64,000 nucleotides of DNA from Leifsonia shinshuensis. GTDB lineage: Bacteria; Actinomycetota; Actinomycetes; Actinomycetales; Microbacteriaceae. The stretch's first letter is position 1, and every line of letters starts with the position of its first letter. The notes beneath the pieces are model-generated. The model saw only the letters and a program-made list of their open reading frames with translations. It ran no database searches and was not told where the DNA came from. A program made the translations under genes and the position numbers. Of this stretch, positions 1-8,023 are shown piece by piece. The stretch covers positions 1,736,001 through 1,800,000 of the forward strand of contig NZ_CP043641.1 in NCBI RefSeq assembly GCF_014217625.1, given 5' to 3'.

Positions 1-676
1 GTGGGACATCGTGCACGACCCCGCGACGGCGAAGGGCCGCGCGGGCGTCGCGATCGCCAGCCGGCACCCCCGCGCGGAGATCCACCGCGTCGAGCTCGGC
101 GCTCCCGACTTCGACAGCGCCGGCCGCTGGCTGGAGGCCGACTACGAGGTCGACGGCCACGTCGTCACCGTCGTCAGCGCCTATGTGCACTCCGGCGAGG
201 CGGGCACAGAGAAGCAGGACGCCAAGTACGCGTTCCTCGACGCGATGGAGGCCCGCCTCCCGCAGCTGGTGAAGCACAGCGAGTACGCGGTCGTCATGGG
301 CGACCTCAACGTCGGCCACCGCAAGCTCGACATCCGCAACTGGAAGGGCAACGTCAAGAAGGCGGGCTTCCTCCCCGAGGAGCGGGCGTACTTCGACCGC
401 TTCCTCGGCGCGGAGGACGACGCCCGCTACAACGACGGCGCCGGCCTCGGCTGGGTCGACGTCGGCCGCAAGGCCGCGGGCGAGGTCGACGGCCCGTACA
501 CCTGGTGGTCGTGGCGCGGGCAGGCCTTCGACAACGACACCGGCTGGCGGATCGACTACCAGCTCGCCTCCCCGGCGCTGGCGGCGAAGGTGAAGAACTA
601 CGCGGTGGACCGTGCGGCCGCCTACGACGAGCGATGGTCGGACCACACTCCCGTGGTCGTCGACTACGCCCTCTAG
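1..676 (+). CDS. xth: Exodeoxyribonuclease III, 5' part missing at window edge
   Basis: This is the C-terminal part of an exonuclease III/AP endonuclease, an enzyme of base-excision repair that cleaves DNA at abasic sites and trims 3' ends. The reading frame is already open at base 2, so the true start lies outside the window. Visible family motifs are GDLN (metal and phosphate site), WWSWRG near the C-terminal third, and the final SDHTPV, which carries the catalytic Asp-His pair. About 225 residues are present of a usual 260-280. trpS follows after 33 bases. Confidence 0.9.
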   Translation, partial: WDIVHDPATAKGRAGVAIASRHPRAEIHRVELGAPDFDSAGRWLEADYEVDGHVVTVVSAYVHSGEAGTEKQDAKYAFLDAMEARLPQLVKHSEYAVVMGDLNVGHRKLDIRNWKGNVKKAGFLPEERAYFDRFLGAEDDARYNDGAGLGWVDVGRKAAGEVDGPYTWWSWRGQAFDNDTGWRIDYQLASPALAAKVKNYAVDRAAAYDERWSDHTPVVVDYAL

Positions 677-709
677 CATCCGCATCCTTCTCGACCCGAA
701 AGCAGTGAC

Positions 710-1720
710 ATGAGCACACTCCCCCGCCTGTACTCCGGCATGCAGCCGTCGGCGGACTCCCTCCACCTCGGCAATTACATCGGCGCCCTCCTGCAGTGGA
801 AAGAGCTGCAGAGCACCCACGACGCGTTCTTCTCCGTGGTCGACCTGCACGCCATCACCGTGGCGCAGGACCCGGCGGAGCTCCGCGAGAAGACGCGCCG
901 CACGGCCGCGCAGTACATCGCCGCCGGAATCGACCCGTCGGCCTCCACCCTCTACGTGCAGTCGCACGTGCCCGCGCACGCGCAGCTCGCCTGGCTGCTT
1001 AACACGATCACCGGGTACGGCGAGGCCGCCCGGATGACCCAGTTCAAGGACAAGGCCGCAAAGCAGGGCGCCGACGCGACCTCGGTCGGGCTGTTCGCGT
1101 ACCCCGTCCTGATGGCCGCCGACATCCTGCTGTTCGACGCGGAGGTCGTCCCGGTCGGCGACGACCAGCGCCAGCACGTCGAGCTGACCCGCGACCTCGC
1201 GGAGCGGTTCAACAGCCGGTTCGGCGAGACGTTCGTCGTGCCGCAGGCGATGATCCTCAAGGACGGCGCGCGCATCTACGACCTCCAGAACCCGGAGTCG
1301 AAGATGTCCAAGTCCGCCGAGTCGGGCGCCGGGATCGTCTGGATGCTCGACGAGCCGGACGTGACGCGCAAGAAGATCATGCGCGCCGTCACCGACACCG
1401 ACGGGGTCGTCTCATTCGACCGCGCGGGCAAGCCGGGCATCTCCAACCTGCTCAGCATCTACTCGGCGCTCAGCGGCCGCGCGGTCGCCGACATCGAGCT
1501 GGAGTACGACGGCAAGGGCTACGGCGACTTCAAGAAGGGCCTCGTGGAGGTCGTCGTGGAGACGTTCGGCCCGGTCCGTGAGCGCGCCCTCGACCTGCTC
1601 GCCGACCCGGCCGAGCTCGATCGAATCCTCGCGGGCAACGCGGAGCGCGCGAGCGAGGTCGCCGAGCGCACGCTCGCCAAGGCCTTCAACGCGATCGGTC
1701 TGCTGCGACGGGCGCGCTGA
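710..1720 (+). CDS. trpS: Tryptophan--tRNA ligase
   Basis: Charges tRNA-Trp with tryptophan in the cytoplasm using ATP. The 336-residue product has the usual length for bacterial TrpRS. It carries the class I signature in the variant HLGNY (residues about 17-21, after PSADS) and the KMSKS loop near residue 198. The ATG is preceded by only a weak purine-rich stretch. The stop TGA overlaps the ATG of the following acetyltransferase gene by one base, so the two are probably co-transcribed and translationally coupled. Confidence 0.97.
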   Translation: MSTLPRLYSGMQPSADSLHLGNYIGALLQWKELQSTHDAFFSVVDLHAITVAQDPAELREKTRRTAAQYIAAGIDPSASTLYVQSHVPAHAQLAWLLNTITGYGEAARMTQFKDKAAKQGADATSVGLFAYPVLMAADILLFDAEVVPVGDDQRQHVELTRDLAERFNSRFGETFVVPQAMILKDGARIYDLQNPESKMSKSAESGAGIVWMLDEPDVTRKKIMRAVTDTDGVVSFDRAGKPGISNLLSIYSALSGRAVADIELEYDGKGYGDFKKGLVEVVVETFGPVRERALDLLADPAELDRILAGNAERASEVAERTLAKAFNAIGLLRRAR

Positions 1721-2319
1721 TGCCTCCGGCCCCGGTGGAGCTGGCGGGCGGCCCTGTCCTCCTGTCGGTTCCGGCGGAGGCCGACATCGACCGGATCGCG
1801 GAGTTCTGCCGCGATCCGGAGGTCGCCGCCTGGACCACGGTGCCCTCGCCCTACGACCGCGCGGACGCCGTGAAGTTCGTGACCGGGATCGTCCCGGACG
1901 GCTGGGCGAGCGGGCAGGAGCTCACGTGGGCGCTGCGCGACGCTCAGACGCGCCTGCTGCACGGGATGATCGGGCTGCACCACCTCCACGACGGCGAGGG
2001 CGAGATCGGCTTCTGGCTGGCCGAGGGCGCCCGCGGGCGCGGCTGGATGGCCGCGGCGGTGGACCTGGTGCTCGACCACGCCTTCGACGGCTCCGCGGGG
2101 CTGGGCCTCCAGCGCGTCGTCTGGCACGCGTTCGCGGGCAACGTCGCGAGCGCGGCCGTCGCCCGCCGGGCCGGCTTCCAGTGGGAGGGCGTCGCCCGGC
2201 TGGGTGCGCCGCACCGCGGGGTCCGGCGCGACGACTGGCAGGCCGCGCTCCTGCCCGGCGACCCGCGGACGCCGGCGGACGGCTGGCCCGCGTTCACCTC
2301 CGCGCAGGCGGCGTTGTGA
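1720..2319 (+). CDS. GNAT family N-acetyltransferase (RimJ/RimL-like)
   Basis: A 199-residue acetyltransferase of the RimJ/RimL-type GNAT fold. It shows an ordinary GNAT layout: an N-terminal strand region, a central segment EIGFWLAEGARGRGWM (about residues 88-103) matching the acetyl-CoA-binding R/Q-x-x-G-x-G/A loop, and a C-terminal part with the NVAS-A-RR pattern (about residues 144-151) typical of RimJ/L-like enzymes. The substrate cannot be read from sequence. The start ATG overlaps the trpS stop, and the stop TGA overlaps the GTG start of the next gene, so it sits inside a tight three-gene run. Confidence 0.85.
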   Translation: MPPAPVELAGGPVLLSVPAEADIDRIAEFCRDPEVAAWTTVPSPYDRADAVKFVTGIVPDGWASGQELTWALRDAQTRLLHGMIGLHHLHDGEGEIGFWLAEGARGRGWMAAAVDLVLDHAFDGSAGLGLQRVVWHAFAGNVASAAVARRAGFQWEGVARLGAPHRGVRRDDWQAALLPGDPRTPADGWPAFTSAQAAL

Positions 2320-3059
2320 CGCGGGAGTCCGCACCCCGCGTCGTGCTCTTCGACCTCGACGACACGCTCTTCGCGCACCGCGCGGCGGTGTCGGCCGGCA
2401 TCCAGCGCTACGCCGACCAGCTCGGCGAGCCGTACGGCACGATGGCGGCCGTCGACCTGACCGCGCTCTGGCACGACCTGGAGGAGGAGCACTACCACTC
2501 CTACCTCGCCGGCCGGCTCGACTTCGAGGGCCAGCGCCAGGCGCGCGCCCGCGACTTCGCCTCCCGGCACGGCGTCGAGCTGAGCGACACCGAGGCGAGC
2601 GCCTGGTTCGCGGACTACTTCGAGCACTACGTCGCGGCCTGGTCGCTGCACGACGACGCCCTCCCCTGCCTGGACGCGCTGGACGCGGCGTTCCCCGGCG
2701 TGCGGTTCGGCCTCATCACCAACGGCGACCTGGCGTTCCAGCGCCGCAAGGTGGAGGCCGTCGGGCTCGACTCCCGCATGGAGCACCTGATCGCCTCCGG
2801 CGAGGTCGGCGTCGCGAAACCGGACTCCCGGATCTTCGAGTACGCCTGCTCGGTGTTCGGGGCACGTCCCGCCGAGGCGGTGTACGTCGGCGACCGCCTC
2901 CGCACCGACGCGATCGGCGCCGCCCGGGCCGGGCTGACCGGCGTGTGGCTGAACCGTCGCGGGGATGTGCCGACGGCCGACGACGCGGCGGAGGCCGCGG
3001 AGGTCGGCGTGATCGAGCTGAGCGGGCTGGCTGGCTTGGTGGGGGCGCTGGGCGGCTAG
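2316..3059 (+). CDS. HAD-superfamily hydrolase (subfamily IA, YjjG-like)
   Basis: A 247-residue haloacid-dehalogenase-type phosphatase. Motif I DLDDT lies at residues 13-17 (nucleophile D13, acid D15), motif II at LITNGD, the motif III lysine in VAKPDSRIF, and motif IV at YVGDRLRTD. A helical cap lies between motifs I and II, as in subfamily IA enzymes acting on nucleotides or sugar phosphates; the actual substrate is unknown. The GTG start at 2316 overlaps the acetyltransferase stop. A much longer open frame extends upstream, but only this part has HAD similarity. Its TAG stop overlaps the stop of the convergent gene. Confidence 0.88.
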   Translation: MTRESAPRVVLFDLDDTLFAHRAAVSAGIQRYADQLGEPYGTMAAVDLTALWHDLEEEHYHSYLAGRLDFEGQRQARARDFASRHGVELSDTEASAWFADYFEHYVAAWSLHDDALPCLDALDAAFPGVRFGLITNGDLAFQRRKVEAVGLDSRMEHLIASGEVGVAKPDSRIFEYACSVFGARPAEAVYVGDRLRTDAIGAARAGLTGVWLNRRGDVPTADDAAEAAEVGVIELSGLAGLVGALGG

Positions 3060-4033
3060 TCCGCTGCGAGCCGATCCCCCGCGAGCCGATCCCCCGCGAG
3101 CTCCTCGCGCCGCAGCGGGTGGAAGTAGTAGCCGCCCTCCGTCTCCACCGCGTGGACGGTGAGGCGGGCGCCCTTCCGGACGAAGTCGTCGACCTTGACG
3201 GTGCCGCGCGCCTCGACCAGGTCGCGCACGCCGACCGCGGGGATCAGCCCGCGCTTGCCGTCGTCGTCCGTGGCGAGAGCGAAGCGGGGGCCGGTGTGGG
3301 TGACCGTCACGACCCGGTCGCTGTTGCTCGTGGCGGCGTTCGGCGCGATCTCGTCACGGCTCGGGTCCACTTTCCTGTCGGCCTGGTTCGCGATGATGTC
3401 GGCGAGCAGGTCGACCTCCCACAGCAGCCCGGCCATCGTGCGCGCCAGGTCGGCCCTGTGCTCCGTGGGAGCGAGCGCGCCGAAGTTGTAGAGGTCCTCG
3501 TGGGTGAGCTCACTCCACGAGTCCTGCAGCATCGTCTTCACCTGCAATTCCACGATCACCGGCCTCTTCCCGCTCCCCGGCACGTCCAATTCGAAGAGGA
3601 AATGCCGCGCGCGGTACCCGCTCGCCTTCGGGCCGGCGATGTAGTCCTTGTTCTCCGTGACGTCGTGGAACCGGAGGTTGCTCTTCGGATCGCCGCAGCG
3701 CTTCTCGATCTCCTCCGTCACGAGCGCGGAGTCGCGCAGGGTCTTGCAGACGAGCTTGACGCCGACGATGTCCTTGACCGTTGCAGCGATGTCGTCGAGC
3801 TCCGCGACGGTGGCGTCAGGCCCGAGCTTGCGCTTGGCCTTCTCCAGCGTGCGCTTGACGTCCTTGACCCGGCCTGGGGCGACCTTCAGCCGCGACCGGT
3901 CCTCCCCGGCGAGGATCTCCTCGCACAGCTGGTCGAGGAAGTTCTCGACGCTCGACTGCGCGCTCCTCCACTCGTGACCGCGCATCGAGTACAGCGCTTC
4001 GACGACCTCGTAGGACAGGGTGTAGCCAGGCAT
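3056..4033 (-). CDS. RelA/SpoT-domain protein with C-terminal beta-rich domain
   Basis: A 325-residue protein with a nucleotidyltransferase-like RelA/SpoT synthetase domain at about residues 45-185. Recognisable parts are KDIVGVKLVC (88-97), the DYIAGPKASGYRARH block (130-144) and VELQVKT followed by THED (161-180), corresponding to the substrate-binding core of (p)ppGpp synthetases. There is no HD hydrolase domain and no TGS/ACT region. The remaining 90 or so residues look like a small S1/cold-shock-like beta domain, ending in a short repeat (ELAGDRLAGDRLAAD) encoded by two copies of a 15-bp unit. Alarmone synthesis is plausible, but the canonical GYRSLH is changed to GYRARH, so activity or substrate may differ. 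Confidence 0.75.
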   Translation of the reverse strand: MPGYTLSYEVVEALYSMRGHEWRSAQSSVENFLDQLCEEILAGEDRSRLKVAPGRVKDVKRTLEKAKRKLGPDATVAELDDIAATVKDIVGVKLVCKTLRDSALVTEEIEKRCGDPKSNLRFHDVTENKDYIAGPKASGYRARHFLFELDVPGSGKRPVIVELQVKTMLQDSWSELTHEDLYNFGALAPTEHRADLARTMAGLLWEVDLLADIIANQADRKVDPSRDEIAPNAATSNSDRVVTVTHTGPRFALATDDDGKRGLIPAVGVRDLVEARGTVKVDDFVRKGARLTVHAVETEGGYYFHPLRREELAGDRLAGDRLAAD

Positions 4034-4084
4034 GACTGCGATGCTATACCTGAGATTTCTCGCGCCGGGCGGCGGCGTCCTGCC

Positions 4085-5374
4085 TCAGTTCCCCTTGGTG
4101 CAGGTCTGCTGCGCGGCGGTCTGACCGGTGACGTTCGACGGGAGGCTGACCGCCGACGATGTCGGAGCCGGCGTGCTGCCGCTCGCCGCGCTCGACGTCG
4201 CGCTCGGCGCCGGCGTCGCGGCCGCGGTGGGCGTGCTCGACGGCGTCGCGGTGGCCGACGGCGTCGGCGTGGCCGCCTCCGTCCCGTTCCCGGTCGTTCC
4301 GGTGAGCTGGACCGGGGTGTCCGTGGAGAGCGCCTGCTTGAGCGCGTCGACACCCGTCGGCTCCGGGACGACGCGGTTGTTGTTGTCGGGGTCCGTCATC
4401 GACGGGTACTGGAGGAACACGAAGTCGCTCAGCGACACGCTCTTCAGCGCGAGGCCGATCGAGACCAGAGTGGTCGGGGAGGCCATCGTGTCCGACAGGG
4501 TGAGGTTGGAGGTCGCAGCCTTCGCCAGCGTGAACAGCGTCAGCGGGTTGCCCAGGACACCGGCGCTGGTCACCTTGCGCAGCAGGGCCGAGAGGAACAG
4601 CTGCTGGTTGCTGATCCGGCCGAGGTCGCTGCCGTCGCCCACGCCGTGCCGGCTGCGGACGAACGCGAGCGCCTGGGCGCCGACCAGGGTCTGCTGGCCG
4701 GCGGGCAGGTTTAGCCCGACGTACGGATCGGTCAGCGGCGTCGCGAGGCAGACGGTCACGCCGCCGACCGCGTTCGACATCGCCGAGACGCCGTCGAAGC
4801 TGATCTCCGCCGCGTACGGGATGCTGAGGCCGGTGAGCGCCTCCGCCGTGAGCACGACGCAGGACAGGCCGCCGGTGGACAGCGTGGTGTTGAACTGCGC
4901 GCTGTCCTGCGGCGAGGTAGAGCCGCCGCCGGAGGTCGGGCAGGACGGGATCGGCACCATCAGGTCGCGCGGGATGCTGATCACGGTCGCGTGCTGGTGG
5001 TCCGCGGAGAGGTGCAGGACCATCGTGACGTCGTTGTTGCCCGCGCCCGAGCTGCCCGCGAGCTCCTGAGCGCTGGAGAACTGGCCGCCCTGGCCGGTGC
5101 GGGTGTCCGTTCCGGCGAGCAGGATGTTGACAGCTCCGGACTCCGCGCCGACCGCGGGCACCGCGACGGGCTTGCCCGCGGCGGAGACCAGGTGGACGGC
5201 GGGCTTCAGGGAGCGGACGGTGTCCTGCACCGCATACGCGGCGATGGCGCCCGTCGAGATGACGGCGACGGCGACGATCGACGCGAGCAGCCGCGCGACC
5301 GGTCCGCGGGCGCGGCGGACCGGCAGGCGGCCGTGCCGCACCGGGGTCGGTCGCGCGACCGTCGAATGCCTCAT
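4085..5374 (-). CDS. LytR-CpsA-Psr (LCP) family cell-wall glycopolymer ligase
   Basis: LCP enzymes transfer undecaprenyl-linked glycopolymers such as arabinogalactan-like or teichoic-type chains to peptidoglycan outside the membrane. The 429-residue product has a basic cytoplasmic tail, one membrane helix (about 27-49) and an extracellular LCP domain (about 80-285). Diagnostic motifs are LLAGTDTR, ISIPRDLMV and VRSRHG followed by DLGRISNQQ, which hold the Asp and Arg residues that bind the polyprenyl pyrophosphate and metal. The last 80 residues are a Ser/Thr/Ala/Pro-rich low-complexity tail. It is transcribed alone; 151 bases separate it from the glpK stop. Confidence 0.9.
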   Translation of the reverse strand: MRHSTVARPTPVRHGRLPVRRARGPVARLLASIVAVAVISTGAIAAYAVQDTVRSLKPAVHLVSAAGKPVAVPAVGAESGAVNILLAGTDTRTGQGGQFSSAQELAGSSGAGNNDVTMVLHLSADHQHATVISIPRDLMVPIPSCPTSGGGSTSPQDSAQFNTTLSTGGLSCVVLTAEALTGLSIPYAAEISFDGVSAMSNAVGGVTVCLATPLTDPYVGLNLPAGQQTLVGAQALAFVRSRHGVGDGSDLGRISNQQLFLSALLRKVTSAGVLGNPLTLFTLAKAATSNLTLSDTMASPTTLVSIGLALKSVSLSDFVFLQYPSMTDPDNNNRVVPEPTGVDALKQALSTDTPVQLTGTTGNGTEAATPTPSATATPSSTPTAAATPAPSATSSAASGSTPAPTSSAVSLPSNVTGQTAAQQTCTKGN

Positions 5375-5475
5375 GCTTCGACGTTAGGGGAGCAAACTGC
5401 GGGAAACCTTTCCCGCGGATGAGGAACCTGCAAGGATCCACAGCCGGGCGGCGGACCTGACCCGCGAACACGCAC

Positions 5476-5507
5476 GAGCGCCGCCCGGCGGAAGCCGGAC
5501 GGCGCTC
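5476..5507 (-). terminator. GC-rich hairpin after glpK
   Basis: An inverted repeat GAGCGCCG ... CGGCGCTC with an inner CCGG/CCGG stem and a 6-base loop lies 19 bases past the glpK stop on the minus strand. No U-tract follows, as is common for actinobacterial terminators. It probably ends the glpFK transcript. Confidence 0.65.
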
Positions 5508-5525
5508 GGTGGCACTGCGTGGAGG

Positions 5526-7040
5526 TTACTTCACGTCGTCGTCGACCCAGTCGAACGTCTTCGTGACGGCCTTCTTCCACAGGCGCAGCTGACGGTCGCG
5601 CTCGGCGGCGTCCATGTCCGGCGTCCAGCGACGGTCTTCCTGCCAGTTCTTGCGCAGGTCGTCCAGGTCGCTCCAGAAGCCGACGGCGAGGCCCGCGGCG
5701 TAGGCGGCGCCGAGCGCCGTCGTCTCCGCGACGACCGGACGGACGACCGGGACGCCGAGGATGTCCGCCTGGAACTGCATGAGGGTGTTGTTGGCGATCA
5801 TGCCGCCGTCCACCTTCAGCTCCGACAGCTCGACACCGGAGTCCGCGTTGACCGCGTCCAGCACCTCGCGGGTCTGGAAGGCCGTGGCCTCCAGGACGGC
5901 GCGGGCGATGTGACCCTTATTGACGTAGCGCGTGAGGCCCACCAAGGCGCCGCGCGCGTCCGCCCGCCAGTACGGCGCGAACAGGCCGGAGAACGCCGGC
6001 ACGAAATACGCGCCGCCGTTGTCCTCGACGGTCTTCGCCAGGTCCTCGATCTCGGGGGCGCTGGAGATGATGCCGAGGTTGTCGCGCAGCCACTGCACCA
6101 GCGAACCGGTGACGGCGATCGAGCCCTCCAGGGCGTAGTGCGGCTTGTCGTCGCCCAGCTTGTAGCCGAGCGTCGTCAGGAGGCCGTTCTTGGAGTGGAC
6201 GATCTCCTCACCCGTGTTGAAGATGAGGAAGTTGCCGGTGCCGTAGGTGTTCTTGGACTCGCCCGGATCGAACGCCGCCTGACCGAACGTGGCCGCCTGC
6301 TGGTCGCCCAGGATGCCCGCGACGGGCACCTCGCGCAGCAGGCTGGAGGACTCCACCGTGCCGTAGACCTCGGAGGAGCTCTTGATCTCCGGGAGCATCG
6401 ACTTCGGGACCCCGAACACCTCGAGGATGTCGTCGCGCCAGGTGAGCGTCTCCAGGTCCATGAACATGGTGCGCGAGGCGTTGGTCACGTCGGTGGCGTG
6501 CACGCCGCCGTCGGGGCCGCCGGTGAGGTTCCAGAGCACCCACGCGTCGGTGTTGCCGAACAGCAGGTCGCCGCGCTCGGCGCGCTCGCGGGCGCCTTCG
6601 ACGTTCTCCAGGATCCAGGTGATCTTGGTGCCGGAGAAGTAGGTCGCCAGCGGGAGGCCGACATCCTGCTTGAACCGCTCGACGCCGCCGTCCGCGGCGA
6701 GGCGGTCGACGATCGGCTGGGTGCGGGTGTCCTGCCAGACGATGGCGTTGTAGACGGGCTCGCCGGTGTTCTTGTCCCAGACCACCGCGGTCTCGCGCTG
6801 GTTGGTGATGCCCACCGCCGCGATGTCGTGACGGGTGAGGTCGGCCTTCGACAGCGCCTGGCCGATGACCTCGCGCGTGTTGTTCCAGATCTCGACCGGG
6901 TTGTGCTCGACCCATCCCGCCTTCGGGAAGATCTGCTCGTGCTCCAGCTGTCCGCTCGACACGATCGACCCGGACTTGTCGAAGATGATCGCCCGAGTGC
7001 TGGTCGTGCCCTGGTCGATAGCGACGACGTAGTCGGCCAT
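5526..7040 (-). CDS. glpK: Glycerol kinase
   Basis: Phosphorylates glycerol to sn-glycerol 3-phosphate with ATP, the first committed step after uptake. The 504-residue length is standard. The FGGY-kinase signature starts at [10 protein letters not shown] (residues 9-18), with [10 protein letters not shown] in the nucleotide-binding half and the conserved C-terminal VDGG segment. A good ribosome site (AAAGGAG, 7 bases before ATG) is present. It lies downstream of glpF on the same strand, with a 72-base gap holding a strong hairpin. Together with glpF and glpD it forms the glycerol pathway. Confidence 0.97.
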   Translation of the reverse strand: MADYVVAIDQGTTSTRAIIFDKSGSIVSSGQLEHEQIFPKAGWVEHNPVEIWNNTREVIGQALSKADLTRHDIAAVGITNQRETAVVWDKNTGEPVYNAIVWQDTRTQPIVDRLAADGGVERFKQDVGLPLATYFSGTKITWILENVEGARERAERGDLLFGNTDAWVLWNLTGGPDGGVHATDVTNASRTMFMDLETLTWRDDILEVFGVPKSMLPEIKSSSEVYGTVESSSLLREVPVAGILGDQQAATFGQAAFDPGESKNTYGTGNFLIFNTGEEIVHSKNGLLTTLGYKLGDDKPHYALEGSIAVTGSLVQWLRDNLGIISSAPEIEDLAKTVEDNGGAYFVPAFSGLFAPYWRADARGALVGLTRYVNKGHIARAVLEATAFQTREVLDAVNADSGVELSELKVDGGMIANNTLMQFQADILGVPVVRPVVAETTALGAAYAAGLAVGFWSDLDDLRKNWQEDRRWTPDMDAAERDRQLRLWKKAVTKTFDWVDDDVK

Positions 7041-7075
7041 ACGTAACTCCTTTGTTTTGGGGGTGGGACTGAAGA

Positions 7076-7105
7076 GGGCCGGTCGGGGTCTCCCCCGGCC
7101 GGCCC
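7076..7105 (-). terminator. Intercistronic hairpin between glpF and glpK
   Basis: A 13-bp stem (GGGCCGG T CGGGG pairing with CCCCG G CCGGCCC, one G-U) closed by a 4-base loop lies between the glpF stop and the glpK ribosome site. It could attenuate transcription or act as an mRNA-stabilising or processing structure setting the glpF:glpK ratio. Which of these applies cannot be told from sequence. Confidence 0.5.
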
Positions 7106-7112
7106 CCGGGTG

Positions 7113-7892
7113 TTACTTGGTGAGGATGGGCAGCAGCAGCAGCGCGAGCCAGCCGGCGAGCAGACCGCCGATGATCGGGCCGACGACCGGCACCCAGGAG
7201 TAGGACCAGTCGCTGGTGCCCTTGCCCTTGATGGGCAGGACGGCGTGAGCGATGCGCGGGCCGAGGTCACGAGCCGGGTTGATGGCATATCCGGTCGGAC
7301 CACCGAGGCTCGCGCCGATGCCGATCACCAGGAGGGCGACGGGCAGGGCGCCGAGGGCGGCGAGGCCCGCCGCGGTGCCGGGCTGGTGGCCGAAGGCGAT
7401 CACGACGAACACCAGCACGAAGGTGCCGATGATCTCGGTGACGAGGTTCCAGGCGTAGCTGCGGATCGCAGGGCCGGTGGAGAAGACGCCGAGCTTGTTG
7501 CCCGGGTCCGGCTCCTCGTCGAAGTGCTTCTTGTACGCCAGGAACGTCAGCACGGCGCCGATGAACGCACCGATCAGCTGCGCGACGATATAGAGGAGCA
7601 CTGTCACGAAGTTGACCGGCACCAGCGTGTGCCCGGCGGCGCTGCCGAACGCCTTGGCGCCGTTGGCGACCAGACCGAGCGTCACGGCGGGGTTCAGGTG
7701 CGCGCCCGAGTTGTAGGCGACGACGACACCCGAGAAGACCGCGATGCCCCAGCCGATGTTCACCATCAGGAACCCGCCGTTGAAGCCCTTGTTCTTGATC
7801 AGGGCGACGTTCGCGACGACACCGGTACCGAGAAGCACCAGCATTGCCGTTCCGCACAACTCTGACAGGAAATCAATACCGATATTGTCCAC
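7113..7892 (-). CDS. glpF: Glycerol uptake facilitator (MIP/aquaglyceroporin)
   Basis: A membrane channel of the major intrinsic protein family that lets glycerol enter by facilitated diffusion. The 259-residue product has six predicted membrane spans and the two half-helix NPA motifs, HLNPAVTLG in the first half and INPARDLGPR in the second. The NPARD form is typical of glycerol facilitators, as opposed to strict aquaporins. Start is GTG with GGAAGG upstream. glpK follows. A palindrome at 8008-8023 upstream is a likely regulator site. Confidence 0.95.
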   Translation of the reverse strand: MDNIGIDFLSELCGTAMLVLLGTGVVANVALIKNKGFNGGFLMVNIGWGIAVFSGVVVAYNSGAHLNPAVTLGLVANGAKAFGSAAGHTLVPVNFVTVLLYIVAQLIGAFIGAVLTFLAYKKHFDEEPDPGNKLGVFSTGPAIRSYAWNLVTEIIGTFVLVFVVIAFGHQPGTAAGLAALGALPVALLVIGIGASLGGPTGYAINPARDLGPRIAHAVLPIKGKGTSDWSYSWVPVVGPIIGGLLAGWLALLLLPILTK

Positions 7893-8007
7893 GTTGACCT
7901 TCCAGTTGTTCAGTTGACCCGCACCCTGTCGTGCGATGGTGTGGCTCTCGCCAGGGTGGGCCTTTGAACGCTATTGCGGTCGGGTCCGCCCGGGCAAGGA
8001 CCGTTCT

Positions 8008-8023
8008 ATGCACGTTCGTGCAT
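8008..8023. promoter_or_regulatory. Candidate glp operator upstream of glpF
   Basis: ATGCACG-TT-CGTGCAT, a perfect 7-bp inverted repeat with a 2-base centre, lies just past the glpD stop and 116 bases before the glpF start. The same TGCAC-N4-GTGCA pattern recurs at 9844-9857, between glpD and the SorC-type regulator gene. Finding it at both control regions of the locus suggests the binding site of that regulator. Confidence 0.6.

Noticed and set aside
1578..2315. Upstream extension of the HAD gene frame across the acetyltransferase gene
   Set aside because: Translation there is low-complexity Arg/Gly/Pro, a shadow of the real gene; HAD similarity starts at 2316.
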